Shown piece by piece: positions 13,266-27,158 of a stretch of 64,000 nt of DNA; position 1 is the first letter of the stretch, and each line of letters starts with the position of its first letter. The notes under the pieces were generated by a model. The model worked only from the letters and a program-made list of their open reading frames with translations. It ran no database searches and had not been told where the DNA came from. The stretch spans positions 1,247,933-1,311,932 of the forward strand of contig JACDOX010000172.1 of NCBI GenBank assembly GCA_014549065.1, in the 5' to 3' direction. The position numbers and the translations under genes were made by a program. This DNA comes from Cardinalis cardinalis (taxonomy: Eukaryota > Chordata > Aves > Passeriformes > Cardinalidae).

Positions 13266-13498
13266 CCTCCCCTGCCCAGCAGCAGCAGCTGNACAGGGGA
13301 GGGAGATGTGANCTNCNTCCCNCCGAAGTCCCAAGAGAGCTTCTCAGGGCAGCAGCTCTGTTTTTAACCCCTGTGTGTTCTCAGAGGCGTATCCCAATTT
13401 CAGTGGACAAAAGAGATGCCAATATTAAAATCTGAGCACCCATTGGCTTGACCACAACCTCCCAGAAAACCTGTTTCCTGTCAAACCACCACATCTAG

Positions 13499-16400
13499 TT
13501 TATAGAAACTAAATATGGTGTCCTTAGGTGAAACATTAGACCAGGATGCTGCTGGGCTCTTCAGGATTTGCAGCTTCCAGATATTTTTACGCAACTTTTT
13601 GAAACAGAGATGTTGAGTGTATGGCTTTCACTTTGTTTTTCTACATTACGCTCTATTGCTCCTTTGTCTCACTTCCTTTGTGTGGTATTTGAGATGGTTT
13701 AAGGTAACGGTGTATATTGGCAATCCATTTTTATTGGGGCTCTGATTTCAATCAGTGCTGCTAGTCATTGAATGAACTTCTCCATCTACTAGTTTTTAAT
13801 AAGCTTCTTTACACTGTATGAGTAGTTGTGTCTTTTTTTGGCAGAAGTATATGACAGTTGCTAGATTGAATGAAACAGAAACTTTCAAATTAATTTGTGA
13901 ACTCTGCTAATGAAAAGAAGTAATGTGAAAAAATAAATCACTGCTTTGAAAAGATCACTATGTCGTGTCTTGTAAAAAAGCCTTCAGATGTTCTTTAGTA
14001 CAAACTGTATTTATTTTTATTTGTCTTCCTAATATCTAATAATGAAGTCTTGTATTTATGTGCCCCATCTTCAAAGTGGTTTGAAAACTTTTGTTATCTG
14101 AACGTCTGCACGATGGGATGTCAATCTGCTACACAAAGTAATTCTAAATGAGTGCAGCACAACTACCACATGCCAGATTTTGAGAGGATGATTTTGCTTC
14201 ACCTGATCTACCATTTGCCCAAAGGTTTACGTCATATTTTAGACATTCTTGCCTGTAGATTCAAGCATGCTGTAGCAAAATAATACATCTCTCTATGACG
14301 CAAAAATTGAATTTGTTTCTTTTACATCTGGATTTTTCTAATATATGCTACTTGGTTGCCTTAATCTCAGAATCCTGTGAAATTCTAATGCAACACAAAT
14401 ATTTTCCATCTGAGTTTATTTACCATGTTCTTCCTTCACTAGGATAAATTTGCATTTCTACTGTTGTTTCAATTTTTCCATCACACTTCAGTTACAATAA
14501 TATAATGTGTTTTCTGTTGTGTGACCTGGTGAAATTCATGTCTTCTACAAGAGTCAGACTTTGCCTATATTGTGTTGAAGGGGAATTTCAAACAAGGTAA
14601 GTAAGCACAACTGCTTGACTTTGTTGTAAAATGCTCCCTCCCTGGACCAAGACTTTGGTGCCTACAGCTGCGGTGGAAATGTTTAGTATCTAACAGGGCT
14701 AGTCCCTGCTGCCGTTGTGATTAGCCTGTGATTATCACCTTCCAGCCCCAGAGACAGAATGGTAACAGAGTTCTCCTGTTGGCAGAAGCTATTGATGTGA
14801 AGAGCTGGCTATAACCTAGCGGTGACTTTGGGTGATTTTCTGTGATTTGCAGCTAATAGGAGAGTCTTGTCAGGAAGCAAAGCAGCTCAAGAAGTCTGTA
14901 GCCTTCTCCACAGCGTCTCCCATGGATCCCTGCATAGCAGTGGAGCTCAGGAGTAGCTTTCTGTATCATTGAGATCGCACTGCTAAAAAAAAGAATTAAT
15001 TGAACTGGTAAGCGAGTGAACGCTTGCTCTTGGACTTAGTATTCCTTGGAATCTCACGTTAATCTTATATGGGTGTGAGTCTAGTTTGTTCAGTGAAACT
15101 AACAAAGAAAAAAACCCTCCAAAACCTCAATTTTACACAGACTTTTAAAAAAAGAATATAATAATTAAACTGAAATTTGGAGCTGAACTTTCATCTTCTG
15201 TCACTTAACAGTCATTTAGAGCCTGTTTGCCTGGCTTGAACCTATTTCATTTTTCTTCTTTCACTTCAGTACTTTGGTAGTTGAGATTGGGAAATGGCAG
15301 ATGAATGTGTTTTATGGAAAAGTTTAAAGGACGGAGTTCATGTGCAGCAAGTTATCAATCATGTCCTGTAAATATGATTACAGCATTTACACTGCTTCAC
15401 ATCAAAAGCCAAATGTTTGGTGATGTCTCCACCGTTGTTAACTTGAAGGAAAATTTTTTTAATTGTAGTGATCCCTCTCTGAAACTGGATGCCTGCTGTC
15501 AGCAGTGAAAGAAGTAGCACTCTGATCTTAGAAAACTGGTAGCAGGGGGTGCAAATGCCAAGCTGCTGGTCAGTACTGTGGCTGCCTAGGGGAGAGCCAG
15601 AGATTTGCCATCATCTGCTCCAGCTGCAGTGAGGAAGTTGGCATTTTTCCACCTCTGCTTGTAATGGAATCAATATGGGTGTCTTGCTACAGCATCTGTA
15701 GAGCCATCTGTCTTTAACCACTGACCCCCATTATCCTAGTGGGGCTAACTTTAATCTCCTTGGGTGTTTTGTTTACAGAACCTGATTTCATTTTACTCAA
15801 ATACAATTTACTCAAATACAATTATTGCTTTTTTTTTGTATTTGTATCAGAACAGAGCAAAAGTTAAGTTTTTCACATTGTGCCTCGGGACATGAATGTG
15901 AGCAGAATGACTGGGTCCGAATTTTTCACTTGTTATTGAGATGAACTTAAGTGCAACTATTTCTGGTTTATGTTTTTATCTAGTGTCATTAATACCAATT
16001 GTATGCACCTGGTCAGTAGTTCTTGTGCAAGAAAAAGATCCTGGGACTGGGCATGCTTTCTTTTTCCCTCATTAACCTAGTCATCAACTCCCCTATCCCA
16101 TATTCTGGGTAGTGTAGCCCACAAGGACTCTCCTTGGGATAAACGGTTCTAGATGGTTAATGTTTGTGCTGCAGGAGATTATATGAAAAAAGACCTAGGC
16201 AGAGGAACCTAACACAATACAATTGCTCTCCAAAGAGTGGGCTGTGGGCCCATGCTGTCTGCAGAGGCTGTTTCTCAAAATGAGAGCTTGTGAGACCCTA
16301 CATAGCAGAACTTGTGATCATGGGGAGGTGGAACAAGGACATATACTGGAAAAGAAGTTTAGCCTCTGGGTGCTGGGGTCTGGGATGCAGGAACAATGGG

Positions 16401-19400
16401 AACAAAAATGGTTGGTAACTAGGATTTCTGTTCTAAAGGAAATTCCGATGGTTTCAGACAAAGCTTATTCCAAAACAGAATAAAATGCTTGCATGTTCCC
16501 ATTAAACAAAAGCCTGACAGGGTTTGATTACTGTGGTAGTATTTAAAAAATTATTTCAATATTAGTGTTGTAGTTCTGTGGAACTTGGAAAATTAAATTA
16601 GCCTATATTATACATAACGTTCATAATATGTAACTATTTAGCATTTTCTCTATGTAGATTACAGTGTTACATAAACTTTGTCGCAGTCTGAGCAACTAAA
16701 TCTTAACCAAAGTGGAGAAAAGAAGCTGTGTATTTCAAATGCTTCCTGATGAACTTGTGGAAGCCAACCTATTCCTGTAAACTTTGTAATACTGAAAAAC
16801 TGAATATTTTTAACTCATCTAAGTGGGCACATCAGCAGTTATGCTACAGTTGTGACCTGATGGAATCAGTTCCTTTGCTCCCATCTCTAGGAGGTCAAGA
16901 GCTGTTTCAACTGCCTCATCCATCACTGTTGTGCTAAGTCCAGATATTCAAATCTATAGATCAGGATTTAGAATATTAGCAGGTTTTGTATTAATTTCTT
17001 TCTTCAGTTTGCAAAACCAAAGTCATGAGTTCTAGGCAGTTTCTGTGGTATTGCTGGCTGATCAGACATCTGCTTTAGCCCTTCATCACATCAGGGAGCA
17101 GGGGTCTTTTCTATTCTGCCTGTTCCTCCGTACAACAAGTATTAGACTTGTTGTAGGTAGCACCAACATTGTCACAGGTAAAACAAAGCTATTGTAACTG
17201 TTAAATTTTGAAAATTTTCTGGAATAGCAAATTTTGTTGTACAATTCATGATGAGAATTTCCTGTAAAGCACAGTTCTTTCTTGATTTGCTATGGGGCAC
17301 CTTGTTGCATCTCTTTGGGAATCAGCACCTGGATCCAGCAATTAGAAAACTGTGCAAACTCTTATTTGTGGGGCCATGATGCTTTGGCTTCCTGACTTTT
17401 AGCAAATCATATATTTTTCACTCCTACAGGCAGTAGTGAGAGATCAATGCATCTGTCCTAACCTTGGGTTAGAACTAAACAGAAAGGGCAGAGATGGGGA
17501 TAAACAATTGAAATAGCTTTTAGCTTAGTCTCTGTTACAAATTAAGATAGTGAATCAGGACTACAGTGATTTTATCAACCACTTGCGGATGAAGAAAAGG
17601 GAAGGTAGCCTGGATCTGCAATCGAAGCTCGTGTTTGTGCTGGTAATTGCAAAGTTGATGTCTTTTTTTAATGGGGTTAAAAATGGCTGTGGTCTCACAC
17701 AAAAGGTATCATTGAAATCTGTGCATCTGAAAAAATTGTCCAATGTGTCTTTCTCCATAGAGGTAAACTGATTGTATGTATCCACCAACACGCATAGAAC
17801 CTTTTACATGCATGTTTCAACCTGGGACATTTTATCAGATCTGCAGGAGCAAAGGCTGTGCCTTGCCATCAGGAATGGCAAGTGTCTCCCCTACTGCAAA
17901 CACACCTGACCCACCATAGATACTGACAGCAGTGAACAGCTGTCCCCCTGGGAGGAAGCAGCCATGTTGGAGAGCTTTGACCTAGCTGGCAGCTTATGAA
18001 ATGCAGTCCAAGAGAAGAGGCAAAGATTTCTCTATTGACAAAATGTATCAATTGCCAGAGTGCTTTACACAATGTCTTATCATGTGTCCTGCTCCATGTC
18101 TGTCCAGCACCTTTGAGACACATCAGACCACCAAGAGTCAGACTTTCTGTCTTTCTCATCACTCAACTACTCAATATATTGCCAATGACCAACAAAATGA
18201 GGCTAAAGCTGAGGTAGGGATAATGGCGCAAGAGACCTTTTCAAAAGGTTCAGCATCTTTGACTGCTAGAAGATACACAGGGCATTTTGAAGCTTGAGAA
18301 TTTATCTAGATTTGTCACTGCTTCATTGTAGGCAAGAACAATGGCTGAAGTAAAGTATCATTCCAGTTCCTTGGGTTATAGTGTTTTTTTGTTTAAATGC
18401 TGTTTTTGCTTTTGTTTGACACTGTATGAGAAATTCAGCTGCTCAAATATGGGTGTCTAGGGTAATTTCATGTGCTATGGTGAACCATGCCTAACCATCA
18501 GCTGTGGTCTTCGAGGGCTACAGAGCTCCCACAAGCACTGCATGAGGGTTTCAGGAGTCCACAGTAGCCTCCTGCCTCGATGAAACTGCAGTTGGTGCTG
18601 CAGTTGGCCGATGTCTCCCGTGAGGTACCTTGATATAACACTGCTACTGTGCTATGGAGTCATAGCTCTGACTTTTTACCAGTTCCAAGCTACTAAGAGG
18701 AAATTGCATAGGGTGAAAAGACCAACAAAGACAAGTCATATAGTTCCTTGTGCTTTTAGCTGATGTTTTGGGAAGAAATTACTTCAAAGCGTTTCACATG
18801 AAGTTTGCTCAGCTTTGAGCTCCAAGTATTTGTTCACCTTTCTGAGGTCCAGGGTGCTTAATCCCACTGCAAACTTTATCTGCTGCCTCACTGAAAGCCC
18901 CATCTGCTCCTTGGTGGAGAAGGGGCCCATGGAAGTGGCAGCCCTCTGCAGATCCATTGAGGGCTGCAGGCTAGGTCCCAGCCTACAGCACACCCACCCT
19001 GCCCAGTGCTATCAGCCCTGATTTTCTGCTAGCCAGAAATTGCCATGAATCAGATCTCGGAGGGTGCCACCAGCCAGCTTCCTGTGTAGCCAGATTTGTA
19101 CACAGGCTGTTGACTCTCCATGCTTCCTGTGAAATCAGCTCTGCACCGTGGTCATGACTTCTCTCAGTGCTTGGCACAGGCTCTCCCAGTTGAGAAACAA
19201 AGCAAAGCCCTCTGCTACGCCTGGCTGAGCTTTTTAACTTTGTTACTACACCAAAAGCTGTAACTTGTAAATTCAGTGTCCTTCTGTAAGTCTACTTAGA
19301 AGAATAATCTATTAACCATCAAAACATAAAAAAGTTTTAATAAAACTTTCAAAACTCTGCGAGAGAACTTATCAGTGAGCATGTAAATGAAGACCTCCAG

Positions 19401-21170
19401 ANAAGTATTTTGCCCTTCATTGGGAATTAAAACTCTCCTGCACTTGAAACTTTACTTCATATTCTCTCTCTAGTCCCTTTATAGCCATCGTTTCAGACAA
19501 TGTTTACCCTTTTCTCACCATATCTGTCTTGAAAGGTTGTCCTCTGCCATGCCTTCTGTTTGTCATGCCTGATTTAGACCTAAACTTTTTGGGACAAGGA
19601 AAATATCTGTATTTGTGAAATGCCCAGTAAATTTATGGTGCTCTATAATTTATGATTGCAAATCCAGGACATATTTCAGTTTGACATTCCAACTTATATT
19701 TTCAAAGCCATAAATAAAGTATTTATGAGCCAGATCTTGAACATTTTATTTTTAACATGTCATACTTGAATGTTTAATTCAAGGATGGATAAATATTGAA
19801 GTTATGTGGACAGGACGTAGTCCTTACTTTATCCTTCTTCAGGCGATATTGATGGGCCAATGCCCCCTTCATTGCCAGAAAAGGGATATTATACTCTGCT
19901 TATGAGGGTCCAGTGTACTATGTGTCACAAGGAGGAGTCAGCAATGATGGCTCCAGCTAAAAATGGCTTTGGAAAGGAAAAACAATGATCGCCTTTCAAA
20001 AGCACTTGTGAACTAAGCTGATATACAGAAATGTTATTTTGATATAGCACAGAGTGAGTATGAATGTCCATTTCATAAGAAAATATTTGAGTGCTGCTGT
20101 TGCTCTCTCATCCCATATGGTTGTGCTTTTCAGCATGGTTTGAACTTGAAGCATTTTCCATTTATAAAAAATAATTCCTTAACAAGATTTTTTTTTCAAA
20201 AAATATTCAATTCCTTTTGCAATTCACATGTGAGTCTCTGCTTCTGATATTTTTCTAATCAGTTAATCTCTTGTTCTAAGTTCCCTTGCCCCCTTCCTCT
20301 CTTCTATGTGCATTTTATACTCATTGCTCTGAAATCTTCCTAACTGGTTTGAGAGTGTGGAAAGGTTAGACTGCCTTGCTGTTGCTCCAGAGGATCTTGA
20401 GTTACCTGCTATGACAGTGTGTGAAGCCTCACAGACCAGAGTTAATCTGCTCAGCTCACTGATAGTTTCCTGCTGCTTTTGCCTCTGTGAGACTGTCCTA
20501 AGTGCAGTCCTGGGCTGAGGATGGACATTGAGGGTATGTATAACATCATTGTGAGAAAGAAAGGTCCCTTTAAGCATTGGAATGTGTTCATACAAGGCTC
20601 TCTGGGACACCTGGTGAGGTAGCTGAGGCTGGACACTGGGAGCTCGGATCACTCCTGCACCGGCACTGGAAGCACAGCTGTAGACAGATCATCTTCTTCT
20701 GGAGGTGACGTCCTGCAGGGCAGGTTAAACAGACACCCTTTCCAGCAGCCGTGCAGATGGAGGCAAAAATGTGCTGAGCCTTCTAGAAAGACAGTTAGAC
20801 TTTAAGTCTCTGTCACAGCCATAGACTAGAATGTTTTTTTATTAAATGTCTTTTTTGAGCATCATATTATTTTAATCATAGTCATGAAAATAAAAGCAGT
20901 TTGTCTTTCCTCATATGTAACCTATTACTGGCTGAACCATAAAGACACATTCTCATTCGACATCTACTTCTCTGGTGAATATTTGTAAGGGAGATGAGAA
21001 CATAACAATCTATTAATCTGTTTCCTGTTACTGAGAAAATTACATGGCTGTGATACATGGCTGATAAATGAATATGTATTGGCCAATTTCTGCTGTGCAA
21101 GCAGTACATCCATGCTGTAATTAGTTACTAGATTCTGTTGTCCCCTGAACATCCTGTATGGATTATCTGT
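13499..21170. other. Single-copy A+T-rich DNA, no gene seen
   Basis: No coding exon or RNA gene was recognised. Locally GC-richer DNA occurs around 18.85-19.2 kb, with short open frames on both strands and no domain. A minus-strand frame of 129 codons at 20263-20652 is the longest here. It is hydrophilic and unrecognised, with no supporting splice or polyadenylation context. A perfect 15-bp tandem duplication lies at 15792-15821. One ambiguous base is at 19402. Confidence 0.65.
15792..15821. repeat. Perfect 15-bp tandem duplication
   Basis: TTTACTCAAATACAA is repeated twice head to tail (15792-15806, 15807-15821) with no mismatch. This is a local slippage-type duplication in A+T-rich DNA. 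Confidence 0.9.
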
Positions 21171-21334
21171 GGTGGTTTAATAAACCAAATTAGTAGATCT
21201 GTAGCCTGTCACCATCCACTCTTAACCTTTGCATTCCATGTATGATCTTGAGAGATAGTAGCACTTGGAGTGTCATGATAACATTTCTCCTTTACAGCAC
21301 TTCAGCATAAAATGGCTGGCTAATGCAAATTACT

Positions 21335-21450
21335 GGGGGGTTTTGTTTGGAGTTTTGTTTTGGGTTAGGTTTTGTTGTTGTTTGTTTAAGGGGTTTTTTT
21401 TTGTTTTGTTTGGGGTTTTGGTTGTTTTGTTGGGGTTTTTTTTCCTTTTG
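21335..21450. repeat. G/T-rich low-complexity tract
   Basis: About 115 bases made almost entirely of G and T in GTTTT/GGTTTT-like units, including eight- and nine-T runs and several GGGG. The overlapping hydrophobic Phe/Val/Leu/Gly open frames are artefacts of this composition. Comparable tracts, A/C-rich on the plus strand, occur at 37999-38170 and 40949-41046. Confidence 0.9.
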
Positions 21451-24400
21451 CAAATGCTCATTACATTGTTTAACACTGGTTAATTCAGCATTGCATGTGC
21501 ATTAAGACACCACCTTTTCACCCATAGCTTCTATTGCTTGCTTGACAGAGGTAGGAGGTGGCACTCAGTACCCAGCTTGAAAGCTACCTTGAGAGCAAAT
21601 GCTTAATATCAGTTAAAAAGACTCTATTTGATATTTTTTTAGAATTATTAGTTAGGGAGTACTTAGGACTAATATTTCTGAGGACTAGACAACAGCAGTG
21701 TAAGGAACAAATTATGGCTTTTGACAGTTCCAAAAATCAAATTATAATGGATTGTGCCTTGTAAGTTTGTTAAACTGCCTTGAATCAACAGTTTGAAATT
21801 ATATAAAGATGAAGGTCACATTATTTTTCTTTTTCTTTCTTTAAGATTTGTGGCTGCACCTCAATTTTCAAAGTCTTATTTAAGTAGTCCAGGCAAAAGT
21901 CATATCAGTTGATTAAGCAACTTAGCTTCTCAAGGCTTTAAAAAGGAAGTTCCATATATGCTGAGGATCTGGATAAAATAAGGCAACAATCAATAATGCA
22001 ATCATCAATTCTAAAAAGATAAAAAAGCATGCTTTAAAATGCAAAACCTGAAAATACATCAGTTATCTAATTCATTTGATAAAAGTCATGCAGTCTTCAC
22101 ATAATTATCTTTAAAAAAGGACAAAGTTTCTGCTCTTTATGTCTTTATGTGTGTTCCAGCACCTTCTGGAATCATTGGAACAATAGGAGATGGGTTTCCC
22201 TCAGCCTACGAACAGCTTTCGATAAAGTCTTCAACAAGGAAGATGAGAAGGTTAGAGCACAACCAGGGAAGTTGCAGAACCTGAAGGAAATACAGGGTGC
22301 TTAGGATAATTTCTGTGTATGTTTTTCCTATTCTTATTCATCCTACAACTGATTAACAGGTGGTGTTGAGCTAGAGAAGTGAGCTCTTGTTTCAAATCTG
22401 GGACCATTTAAAAGAAAGCATTTTACCATGCTTTATTCAGAGGGAGAGTAAATGTTTGAAGGGTTTAGTATTAATTTGCCTTCAAACACTAAGTACAAAA
22501 TAAAGGCATGTGAAATACATCTCCAACTGAAAAACTATATAATTTAAGGCTGAAAATAAGTCTAAGCTAGACTTATAACATTGAAGATTCAGAAACAATA
22601 TATGACTGAAAAATAAAATAATATAAAATAGATATGAATGTGAACCTCCAGCATTCAGTTCTGCATGATGAAGGTCCAGTGAAAGGGTTTTATCCTAGAA
22701 ATTCCACTCTCGCTGATAAACGGCAGACTTCCATGCATGCCTTAAGCTTCCAAATGGTTCCTTCAGCTTCCTTTGGACTAAGCAGGTGTTGAAGTTTCTT
22801 CATATGCCTGAGGACTTTCCTGAGTTTAGACTAAGACAGGCTGTTCCTGCCACTGTCAGAAGAACTAAGACCCCATTGACTTGCCTAAGCACTGCTCAGT
22901 TTGTAGATTACCAATATCTGCTTCTTGTCTCTGCGCAAGATTTTTTTGCTTGACTAGCTGGCAGGACAAATATTGGCCAGAGTGTCCAGGCTGTTTCAGA
23001 TGCAGCAACCCACACATATTCCAGTCTCATCTAAGTGCACAGTTTTCTTTCTACCAGTTGTCATAAGAAGGAAGCTCATGAAACTGATGTTTAGCTCCTG
23101 GTCTTGAAAATTCTAAATTTCTGAACTCCACAGCAAACCTGTGATAAAAGCCTGTGGATATGATCAAAGTTTCTTTAAGAGCTAGGACTATTTAATCATG
23201 GTCTAGAGACCACCAGAAGTTTCTTTAGCTTTCCAAACACCGTGGTCAGTATAGCTTCCTGCTAATCCTAATTTTGATTAGTGTTGGGAACAGTGATTAC
23301 ATAAAACTTCAAATCTGTTTTAAAAGTCTCAGAGTTGCTTCATAGTCAACAGAAGTCAAAGGTATTCAGTGCCTTGATGTTGAGCATACAAAGGTATGTG
23401 AGTGAAGACCTGCCCAACATTGCCATCATCTTGCTCCCTGTAAATGCCTGTGCAGAGACACCCAGGGCTGGGTGAGCCCAGACCACAGCTCTGTTCACAA
23501 AGGCTTTACACAGAGTGCTAGAAGAACAAAGAAGCATAATCAAAGTCATCAGGGATTCCCTCAACCCCGCTTCCCTCCCTCTCTCTGTGATTCCTTCCAG
23601 GCCTTCCAGGTATAACAGCAACCATAAAAAATTAGGCTTCTTAAATGAGCGGAAAGATCACAGACTTGGATTCTTTTTTGTGTTTGCCCAACAACAGACA
23701 TTGTGTGGCTAAACATCACCATGCAATAACTTAGATCAAAAAGAGAGCTTTATTTACTGTCCTCTCACATAAGTGCAGACTAAGAAAGAACTATTTATGT
23801 ACCACTAAAGCTGAAGCAGTACAGATAATTTAATCTAACATCAGAAAAAAAAATTTCCACTCTCGGGAAAGGCTTATTATAATTTTTCCTAGTTCAAAGT
23901 CCAGGAATCCTAATGTATTTCAGCAGCTAATAAAATTACTCTTTGGAATTTTTAAAATTTTCAATTCATTGTGCTTATATATTCCAGGGATTAAAAGGAC
24001 GAATGCATCAATGCTCTGAAAAAATGCTGTCTGAAATAGCATCATTCCACCCAAAAACAAATTGACTGTAACATTACCAATACCTAGCTGTGATACAATA
24101 GACACTGAAGTGGTTCACAAAGAAGTCATTATATAGGTGTGGCAATTGCTGCACAGTTTTGGTGAATATCACTGAGCACAAACCTACTTTCAGAGCAGCA
24201 AGGAAGTGTGCCCAGCAGTGCACACAGTTACCAGGCTGGTTTATGTGTTCAAGTCTGCATTGTTGCACAAAGAGATGAGCAGGAAGCAACACCTTAGCAT
24301 CTGGGTGTTGCTTTGTGTTCGGTTTTCTAAGACTGGCAGTGATAGACTAATGAAAAATACAAGATTAAATCCAAGTGTCCTGAGCCTGTCATGTCCGTCA

Positions 24401-24569
24401 GCATATAATCTGCACCCCTCTTCTCAGTAAATCCACTGACCATGTAGTTGAAAATAGCACACATTGTTTACTTTGCAAGAAAAATGTGATTGAACTTCTG
24501 AGATAGCACATGATCTTCTGGTGTGAAACTCTTGCTAAAGTGGTAAATGAACTTTGCAGGCTAGGGGTA

Positions 24570-24592
24570 GAAGAGGAAGAGGAAGAGGAAGA
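24570..24592. repeat. (GAGGAA)n short tract
   Basis: About four imperfect GAGGAA units. They give a poly-Glu stretch in an overlapping plus-strand frame, which is not taken as coding. Confidence 0.85.
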
Positions 24593-27158
24593 AACAGAGG
24601 AAGGCAGGACAGCAAGGTATGCTTTCTGGAATAATGACCTAAAAAAACTAGTGATTCTAGAGCATGCCTGTGTACTGCTTGCTAAGCTGCCCCAGGTAGG
24701 CANGTGACAATCTGTGGGATGCTGCTTGGATCAGAGGAAGGCAGGTAGTCTTTTATTTCTTGTTTATTTTTGTGTGTCTTGTTTGAGATTACCAGATGGC
24801 ATGGCTCAGGGATCTCAGTAGCTGCAGTACTAGCAGACCAGGAGTGTGGAAGTGATGGGAAGTCTCCAATTTCTTTTTAACTGCTGTCTTGGCCTCCTTT
24901 CTGTACCTAATTCCTGTTTGCTCCTGTTTTTTACTCCTACATTCATTCATGTTGAGCCAGTGTAGGATATCTAGAGATAAGGACTCACCTCTCAGAAGTT
25001 CTGTTTCACCTTGACACATAACTATTGCCCCTGCAATTGTCATTACCTCCCCCTTCTGCTATACTGAACAACAAATAATAAACATGAAGGAGAAGAAAGG
25101 GCCATCTTACAGCTACATATTCTGGCCACACTGTTATGAGATGAACAGGAGGAATGTCTGACTACTGACCACCCTGCAGGTGTTATGCAGGAGGGTGGGT
25201 GCTGTTGTTTCGTATAGTGTTGCTACAGCTGTTGCTCCCCAACAGGGCTATGTTGCCAGTTCTTTAACTCCATCTGTTACACAGGTCTTACTTCCTCTGT
25301 AAAATATACATTAGTGTATATACACACATAACTATATAGTTCCCACAGTTTGTCTTTCTTCCTGTCCCTCCTCACATCCTGTGGTACTTCACCTGGCTAA
25401 AGCTTGTTTTGTTGGTCCCCAGCTTAGCAATAGCATTTGCAGAGGGCAGATTTCTGGTTGGCCTGGGGAGAAGCTGACATTCTCACGGTGGATAAACTGG
25501 TTGTGCTGCCCTCCTCCTGTGCCCACTCACTGGACTTGAGCTCCAGTTCCTCTGCAAAGGGGGGATGGAAACTGCTTAGGGGAAGGAGGACAATGAGCAG
25601 CACAGCTTTCATGTCTAGTTAACTTGTGAAATACAGCTATGTGCGATGGACACTAAGGAAACACTGAGAACCAAAATTCTGCAGTGGCAATGCAAATGTA
25701 GCACAACTTTCAACAAATCAAGAGGAAAACACCAAAACACCCCAAGTATTTTTTGTTGTTGTTGCTTAATTACATTGTGGTTTACGATTTTTTGCAGAGA
25801 CCTTTAATATGGAGTCTCTACATGGATTATTGTTAGTATGAGAATAACAGCACTTTGTTAATTACTAAGATTAGTTGCAGTAATGCTTCTTTTGCTTGCT
25901 ATTTTTTAAGACTTTTAGAGTTTTGCTACCTATTATGTTTTGGGGGTTTTTTTGTATGAATAGCACCACATAGATATACCACAACCAGCCTGGCAAGAGC
26001 TGCAATTTGCTAATTGAATGTAAAATCATATTCAAATTGATAGCAGTCTCCCTCCCTTTAGCTTGCCTCTGCATGCTCATTGGAATTTTGCTTTGACTGT
26101 GAACCAGAGTTTGATGAAAAAATCTTCACTTCTCGTGCTTGTGTCCTGCAAATGTTATGTCTTAAATTCCTCTTTTTTTCCACATGACTTCATGTGCTAG
26201 CAATTTGACTTAATGAGCAGCTACAATAAATATACAGTATGGAAATATTGTTGTAAGTCTGCTAGAACATTCCCATACTTAAACAAAGTGTTGCGTTGAA
26301 AGAGATGTAAAATATATAATTACACTGAAGCCTTGAACAAAATCCTTCTTCTTGTTTCATTCTTACCCTTTTTTGGACAATGTGAGTAGTCCTTGTTTAC
26401 GCCTTCTTTTTGAACAATATTGCTGAGCTTTTAAGCATTAGAGCTTAGCTCTGCCTATCATCATCTGTAGATGCTACTAAAATGAGTAGGTTTCCTTGTG
26501 TATTGTTTGTTTTATTTGAAGGTCTGCCAGATTCCTTATGTACTAAAGCTATTTTAAAAAGTCTCAGATATGCCCATTGGTAATTTTATCTGGGAATTTA
26601 ATTTGCTAGAGGCAACAAACAAGCAGAGCCTAGAATTAAATCAATGAGATTTCCTCTCTGGTATATTTACAAATATTAAACAAGTTAAACCTGCCTTCTC
26701 CTCTGCTTCAGTACCATCCTGCTCTGTTTTTCTTGCCTACAAATGCATAAGCTGTGGATGCAAATGTGCATTCCATGTGTAAGGATTGATATTTGTTTTT
26801 TAATATGTTTTAGTTCCTTTGCAAGCCACATCTTTCAAAGATTAAAGAAATAAGTTGATGCTGACTTATAAACTAAAGAGATTCAGTCTATTTTGTTCCC
26901 AGCCTCCCAGCTTTGGAGAGCTGTGTGTGTTTGCTGCATTTCAGAGAGTACCTGAGTGTCATTTGCAGGTCTCTGCCTGAGGTTTGGTGAGCTGCCATGC
27001 TTATGCTCTGCATTTTCCACTGATCTCCTAATGCTAGCAAGGATTCCTTTCCTGAACATGGGCTCTCTCTGTGAGCTGTGTTTTCTCTCCTACATCCCAG
27101 CCTTCTCTTCCGAGACACAGTGTAAGCCCTAAAAATCTCCCTGGCTGTAGTGTGTCAC

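Larger units (their letters stand above)
12139..13493 (-). mobile_element. Solo LTR of an avian endogenous retrovirus
   Basis: The element begins TGTCGTGGTTTGAC at 12139 and ends GTCAAACCACCACA at 13493. These ends are inverted repeats of each other (13 of 14 matching) and carry the TG...CA termini of retroviral LTRs. A 5-bp duplication TCTAG abuts both ends. The annotated span is 1355 bases but includes 304 N of uncertain true length. No internal gag, pol or env lies beside it, so it is a solo LTR. Minus-strand sense is inferred because the minus strand near 12260 reads TTAATAAC, a plausible decayed polyadenylation signal close to the 3' edge. A perfect 7-bp stem (CACTGGC / GCCAGTG, 12152-12170) sits just inside that edge. 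The ERVL-like class is an inference from duplication length only. Open frames over this segment are not genes. Confidence 0.9.
12134..13498. repeat. 5-bp target-site duplication TCTAG flanking the solo LTR
   Basis: TCTAG is present at 12134-12138 immediately before the LTR's first TG and again at 13494-13498 immediately after its last CA. A 5-bp duplication on both sides of a single LTR shows insertion followed by LTR-LTR recombination, leaving a solo LTR. Five bases is the usual duplication length for ERVL-type (class III) elements. Class II elements generally give six and many class I elements four. Confidence 0.85.

Noticed and set aside
12621..13367. 248-codon plus-strand open frame and overlapping frames at 12757-13334
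   Set aside because: They run through the 304-base N gap and lie wholly inside the solo LTR, so the apparent length is artificial.
21171..21190. TGTGGTGGTTTA followed by a palindrome, resembling the start of the LTR family
   Set aside because: The resemblance stops after about 11 bases and no LTR body or matching end is found. The TGGTTTA-A-TAAACCA palindrome alone is short.
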